Shown one piece after another: positions 61,066 through 64,000 of a stretch of DNA of 64,000 bases. The first letter of the stretch is position 1; every line of letters begins with the position of its first letter. Source of the DNA: Delftia tsuruhatensis NBRC 16741 (GTDB taxonomy: Bacteria; Pseudomonadota; Gammaproteobacteria; Burkholderiales; Burkholderiaceae_C). The position numbers and the translations under genes are program-made. Location: contig NZ_BCTO01000004.1 in NCBI RefSeq assembly GCF_001571325.1, positions 62,001 to 126,000 on the forward strand. The letters run 5' to 3'. A model generated the notes under the pieces. It searched no databases, had not been told where the DNA came from, and saw nothing but the letters and a program-made list of their open reading frames with translations.

Positions 61066-61485
61066 ATGCAACACGTCATCACCGCGCTGCGGACCATGCC
61101 CGCAGCCACACCCGCAACAGCACCCGTCTCCACGCGCGCCAGCCGCACCTCCCACACCACCCGCGCCAGCACCTTGCAGCTGGCCCTGCAAGCCGCCATT
61201 GCGGCACGCCATACCGGGCAACTGCACGCCCTGCTGCAGCAACACGGCCCCGACCTCTTTGCCCATGCCCTCGTGGCGCTCACGCAGCGCCAGCAGGCCG
61301 ACGTCCTGTCCCTGCTGGCGGCGCAGGAGCGCGCCGAGGTCTACCGCCACCTGCCTGCCCATGCGCGGCGCCAATGGCTGCAGTCGGCCACCGTGGCCCG
61401 CCCGCCGCTGCGCCGCCGCCTGCTGTGCGCCTGCCAGCGCAACTGGCACTGGCTGCGCGCCACCCTTCGTTCGAGCCAGGCCTGA
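61066..61485 (+). CDS. Small protein resembling the MgtE N (Mg2+-sensing) domain
   Basis: The 139-residue, probably cytosolic protein has an Ala/Thr-rich N-tail (1-45). A helical region follows (about 48-115): LQLALQAAIAARHTGQLHAL, LVALTQRQQADVLSLLAAQE and RAEVYRHLPAHARRQWLQ. The repeating pattern of ADVLSLL and ERAEVYRHLP is that of the superhelical N domain of the MgtE Mg2+ channel. No CBS or membrane part is present. The C-terminus is basic and Trp/Cys-rich (RRRLLCACQRNWHWL). It lies 18 nt before mgtA and is presumably co-transcribed. An ATG at 61027 would overlap the hairpin and is less likely. The domain call is inference. Confidence 0.55.
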   Translation: MQHVITALRTMPAATPATAPVSTRASRTSHTTRASTLQLALQAAIAARHTGQLHALLQQHGPDLFAHALVALTQRQQADVLSLLAAQERAEVYRHLPAHARRQWLQSATVARPPLRRRLLCACQRNWHWLRATLRSSQA

Positions 61486-61503
61486 GCCGCCAGGGAGGTC
61501 ACC

Positions 61504-64000
61504 ATGAAAAGCCTCAAGCACCTGTTCCAGGCGTTTCTGCGCAGCCGCCACGCCCTGGGGCTGTTCCGGCGCAATGCCCTGCCCTCGGGCACGGCCGTGC
61601 ACCACTCGCGCTCGGTATCGCCGACCCTCACGCGCGAGCTGCTGCGCGCCTCGCGCGATGACATTGCCGCCGTGCTGGCGCGCACCGGCTCCAGCGAGGA
61701 CGGCCTGACCCGCGAGCAGGCCCGCGCCGCGCTCACGCGTCTGGGCCCCAACGAGGTCGAGCACGAAAAGCCGCTGCCCGGCTGGCTGCACCTGTGGTAC
61801 TGCTACCGCAATCCCTTCAACCTGCTGCTGACGCTGCTGGCCGTGGTCTCCTACGCCACCGAGGACATGAAGGCCACGGTCGTCATCGCCTCCATGGTGC
61901 TGCTGTCCACGCTGCTGCGCTTTGTGCAGGAAGGCCGCTCCAACCGCGCCGCCGCGCGGCTCAAGGCCATGGTCAGCAGCACGGCCACGGTGCTGCGCCG
62001 CAATGGCGGCCCACCGGCCCCTGCAGATGCCGACTCCGCAGACGCCCCGCACAGCGGCTTCGGCCAGCAGGCGCGCCGCTACGAGGTGCCGCTGCGCGAG
62101 GTCGTGCCCGGCGATTTCGTGGTGCTGTCGGCCGGGGACATGATCCCTGCCGACTGCCGCGTGCTCAGCGCCAAGGACCTGTTCGTGAGCCAGTCCGCCA
62201 TGACCGGCGAATCCCTGCCCGTGGAAAAGCGCGCCGACGCCAGTGCATCGAATGGCACCGGCGTGCTGGACGCCAGCAACCTGCTGTTCATGGGCACCAA
62301 CGTGGTCTCGGGCACGGCGCTGGCCGTGGTGCTGGCCACGGGCAACCGCAGCTATTTCGGCACCATTGCCACGCGGGTGACCTCCAACGACCGCGCGCCC
62401 ACGGCCTTCGAGACCGGGGTCAACAGCGTCAGCTGGCTGCTGATCCGCTTCGCGGCCGTGATGGTGCCCGTGGTGCTGTTCATCAACGGCTACACCAAGG
62501 GCGACTGGGCCGAGGCCTTCCTGTTCGCGCTGTCCGTGGCCGTGGGCCTGACGCCCGAGATGCTGCCCATGATCGTGACCTCCACCCTGGCCAAGGGTGC
62601 CGTGGTGCTGTCGCGCCGCAAGGTCGTGGTCAAGCGGCTGGACGCCATCCAGAACTTCGGTGCCATGGACGTGCTGTGCACCGACAAGACCGGCACGCTG
62701 ACCCAGGACCGCATCGTGCTGGAGCGCCACACCGACGCCTTCGGCCAGCCGTGCGATGAGACGCTGCGCTTCGCCTACCTCAACAGCCACTACCAGACCG
62801 GCCTGAAGAACCTGCTCGACCATGCCGTGCTGGAACACGTGGAGCTGCACACCCAGATGCGCCTGGCCGAGGACTACCGCAAGGTCGATGAAATCCCCTT
62901 CGACTTCGAGCGCCGCCGCATGTCCGTGGTGGTGGCCGAACGCAACCACCACCACGAGCTGATCTGCAAGGGCGCGGTCGAGGAGATCCTGGGCACCTGC
63001 ACCCGGCTGCGCGAAGGCGACGGCACGCGCCCGCTGGACGAGGAGCAACTGGCCCGCGTGCGCCGCGTGACGCGCGAGCTCAACCGCGAGGGCCTGCGCG
63101 TGGTCGCCGTGGCCATGAAGGAAGTGCCGCCGCACAAGAGCGACTACGGCGTGGCCGACGAGTCGGAGCTGACCCTGATCGGCTACATCGCCTTTCTGGA
63201 CCCACCAAAGGAAACCACGGCCGAGGCGCTGGCCGCCCTGGCCGCGCACGGCGTGGCCGTCAAGCTGCTGACCGGCGACAACGAACTGGTGGCCGCCAAG
63301 GTCTGCCGCGATGTGGGGCTGCCCGCAGACCACATCATCCTGGGCACGCAGATCGAGCACATGAACGACGAGATGCTGCGCCAGACCGTGGAACGGCACC
63401 AGCTGTTCGCCCGGCTCACGCCGCTGCACAAGGAGCGCATCGTGCATGCGCTGCGCGCCAACGGCCACATCACCGGCTTCATGGGCGACGGCATCAACGA
63501 CGCCCCGGCCCTGCGCGCGGCCGACATCGGCATCAGCGTGGACAGCGCCGTGGACATCGCCAAGGAAGCGGCCGACATCATCCTGCTGGAAAAAAGCCTG
63601 ATGGTGCTGGAGCAGGGCGTGATCGAGGGCCGGCGCACCTTCAGCAACATGCTGAAGTACATCCGCATGACGGCCAGCTCCAACTTCGGCAACGTGTTCT
63701 CGGTGATGGTGGCCTCGGCCTTCATCCCCTTCCTGCCCATGCTGCCGCTGCACCTGCTGGTGCAGAACCTGCTGTACGACCTCTCGCAGATCGCCATCCC
63801 CTTCGACAACGTGGACGACGAACTGGTGCGCCAGCCGCTGCGCTGGAACCCGGCCGACCTGGGCCGCTTCATGGTGTTCTTCGGGCCCATCAGCTCGCTG
63901 TTCGACATCCTGACCTTCGCGCTGATGTGGTTCGTCTTCGCCGCCAACACACCTGAGCAGCAGACGCTGTTCCAGTCGGGCTGGTTCGTCATCGGGCTGC
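61504..64000 (+). CDS. mgtA: Magnesium-translocating P-type ATPase (MgtA/MgtB), 3' end outside window
   Basis: The 832 codons visible encode a P3B-type ATPase for Mg2+ import. GGGAGG precedes the ATG. The N-terminal tail and cation-ATPase N domain (about 45-90) precede membrane helices near 96-140. The actuator-domain motif SAMTGESLPVEKR, helix-4 motif SVAVGLTPEMLPMIVTSTLA KGAVVLSRRKVVVKRLDAIQ, the phosphorylated Asp394 (CTDKTGTLTQDR), the nucleotide-domain KGAVEEIL, and the hinge GFMGDGINDAPALRAADIGI SVDSAVDIAKEAADI are all intact. The GLTPEMLPMI form of helix 4 is diagnostic of MgtA. Only the last membrane helices are missing. It follows the MgtE_N-like gene by 18 nt. Confidence 0.94.
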   Translation, partial: MKSLKHLFQAFLRSRHALGLFRRNALPSGTAVHHSRSVSPTLTRELLRASRDDIAAVLARTGSSEDGLTREQARAALTRLGPNEVEHEKPLPGWLHLWYCYRNPFNLLLTLLAVVSYATEDMKATVVIASMVLLSTLLRFVQEGRSNRAAARLKAMVSSTATVLRRNGGPPAPADADSADAPHSGFGQQARRYEVPLREVVPGDFVVLSAGDMIPADCRVLSAKDLFVSQSAMTGESLPVEKRADASASNGTGVLDASNLLFMGTNVVSGTALAVVLATGNRSYFGTIATRVTSNDRAPTAFETGVNSVSWLLIRFAAVMVPVVLFINGYTKGDWAEAFLFALSVAVGLTPEMLPMIVTSTLAKGAVVLSRRKVVVKRLDAIQNFGAMDVLCTDKTGTLTQDRIVLERHTDAFGQPCDETLRFAYLNSHYQTGLKNLLDHAVLEHVELHTQMRLAEDYRKVDEIPFDFERRRMSVVVAERNHHHELICKGAVEEILGTCTRLREGDGTRPLDEEQLARVRRVTRELNREGLRVVAVAMKEVPPHKSDYGVADESELTLIGYIAFLDPPKETTAEALAALAAHGVAVKLLTGDNELVAAKVCRDVGLPADHIILGTQIEHMNDEMLRQTVERHQLFARLTPLHKERIVHALRANGHITGFMGDGINDAPALRAADIGISVDSAVDIAKEAADIILLEKSLMVLEQGVIEGRRTFSNMLKYIRMTASSNFGNVFSVMVASAFIPFLPMLPLHLLVQNLLYDLSQIAIPFDNVDDELVRQPLRWNPADLGRFMVFFGPISSLFDILTFALMWFVFAANTPEQQTLFQSGWFVIGL

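Noticed and set aside
60520..63753. Open frame of about 1077 codons on the minus strand opposite mgtA
   Set aside because: It is a complement-strand shadow of mgtA and the leader. It has no ribosome-binding site and shows His/Gln/Val/Gly repeats without domain character.

Overview
The window is GC-rich, tightly packed bacterial chromosome with no rRNA, tRNA, CRISPR array or intact mobile element that I can see. Codon bias, the style of the proteins, two orphan Bug-type (TctC) solute-binding proteins, a LysR/GntR/Lrp regulator mix and promoters of the TTGACC-N17-CACAAT type all suggest a betaproteobacterium of the Comamonadaceae (Delftia/Comamonas/Acidovorax-like). The genus is inferred from protein style only; no search was run. 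Many genes are joined by 4-nt ATGA stop/start overlaps.

Layout. 1-1486: end of an HTH-tailed protein and a zinc-ribbon membrane protein. 1503-6552 (minus): 2-aminoethylphosphonate-type ABC transporter plus an HpnW-type FAD oxidoreductase. 6731-10028: NCS1 nucleobase permease with a GntR/FCD regulator, and a divergent LysR regulator. 10035-13481 (minus): rfbBDAC for dTDP-L-rhamnose. 13645-15389: fabA-fabB for unsaturated fatty acids. 15568-18980: lnt, corC and a GNAT acetyltransferase. 19116-22076: Lrp regulator, an orphan Bug protein and phhA (phenylalanine hydroxylase). 22010-25942: lipase-like hydrolase, long-chain acyl-CoA ligase and an MBL-fold hydrolase. 26002-29707: a decayed siderophore-receptor relic, then an intact Fiu-like catecholate receptor with its YbiX/PiuC-type dioxygenase. 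29722-45516: housekeeping and stress genes (slt, 5-formyl-THF cyclo-ligase, queC, GST, cca, a divergent two-component pair, trxC, pteridine-reductase-like SDR, folB, ttcA), several lipoproteins and a HigB/HigA-like toxin-antitoxin pair. 45544-50767 (minus): complete peptide-type ABC importer. 51122-57078: a DUF2501 protein, a histidine phosphatase, and two tandem transcription units of envelope proteins of unknown role including a FlgT/CsgG-like lipoprotein. 57254-58258: second orphan Bug protein. 58495-60330: a fusion of an alkylglycerol-monooxygenase-like domain to a YhhN lysoplasmalogenase domain. 60247-64000: promoter, long leader with several Shine-Dalgarno-equipped small ORFs, an MgtE_N-like protein and an MgtA-type P-type ATPase cut by the window edge.

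The most unusual part is the right end. The P-type ATPase gene is preceded by a leader of roughly 0.8 kb from a near-consensus promoter. The leader holds a well-initiated 39-codon ORF beginning MDPDP, which resembles the acidic/proline start (MEPDP) of enterobacterial MgtL. A perfect 13-bp hairpin then abuts the start codon of a small protein resembling the Mg2+-sensing N domain of MgtE. I propose, as inference, a layered Mg2+-sensing leader.

The second notable locus is the ether-lipid fusion protein. It should need a tetrahydropterin, and the same window carries two other pterin-linked genes (phhA and a PTR1/FolM-like SDR). The third is the uncharacterised envelope locus at 52510-57078.
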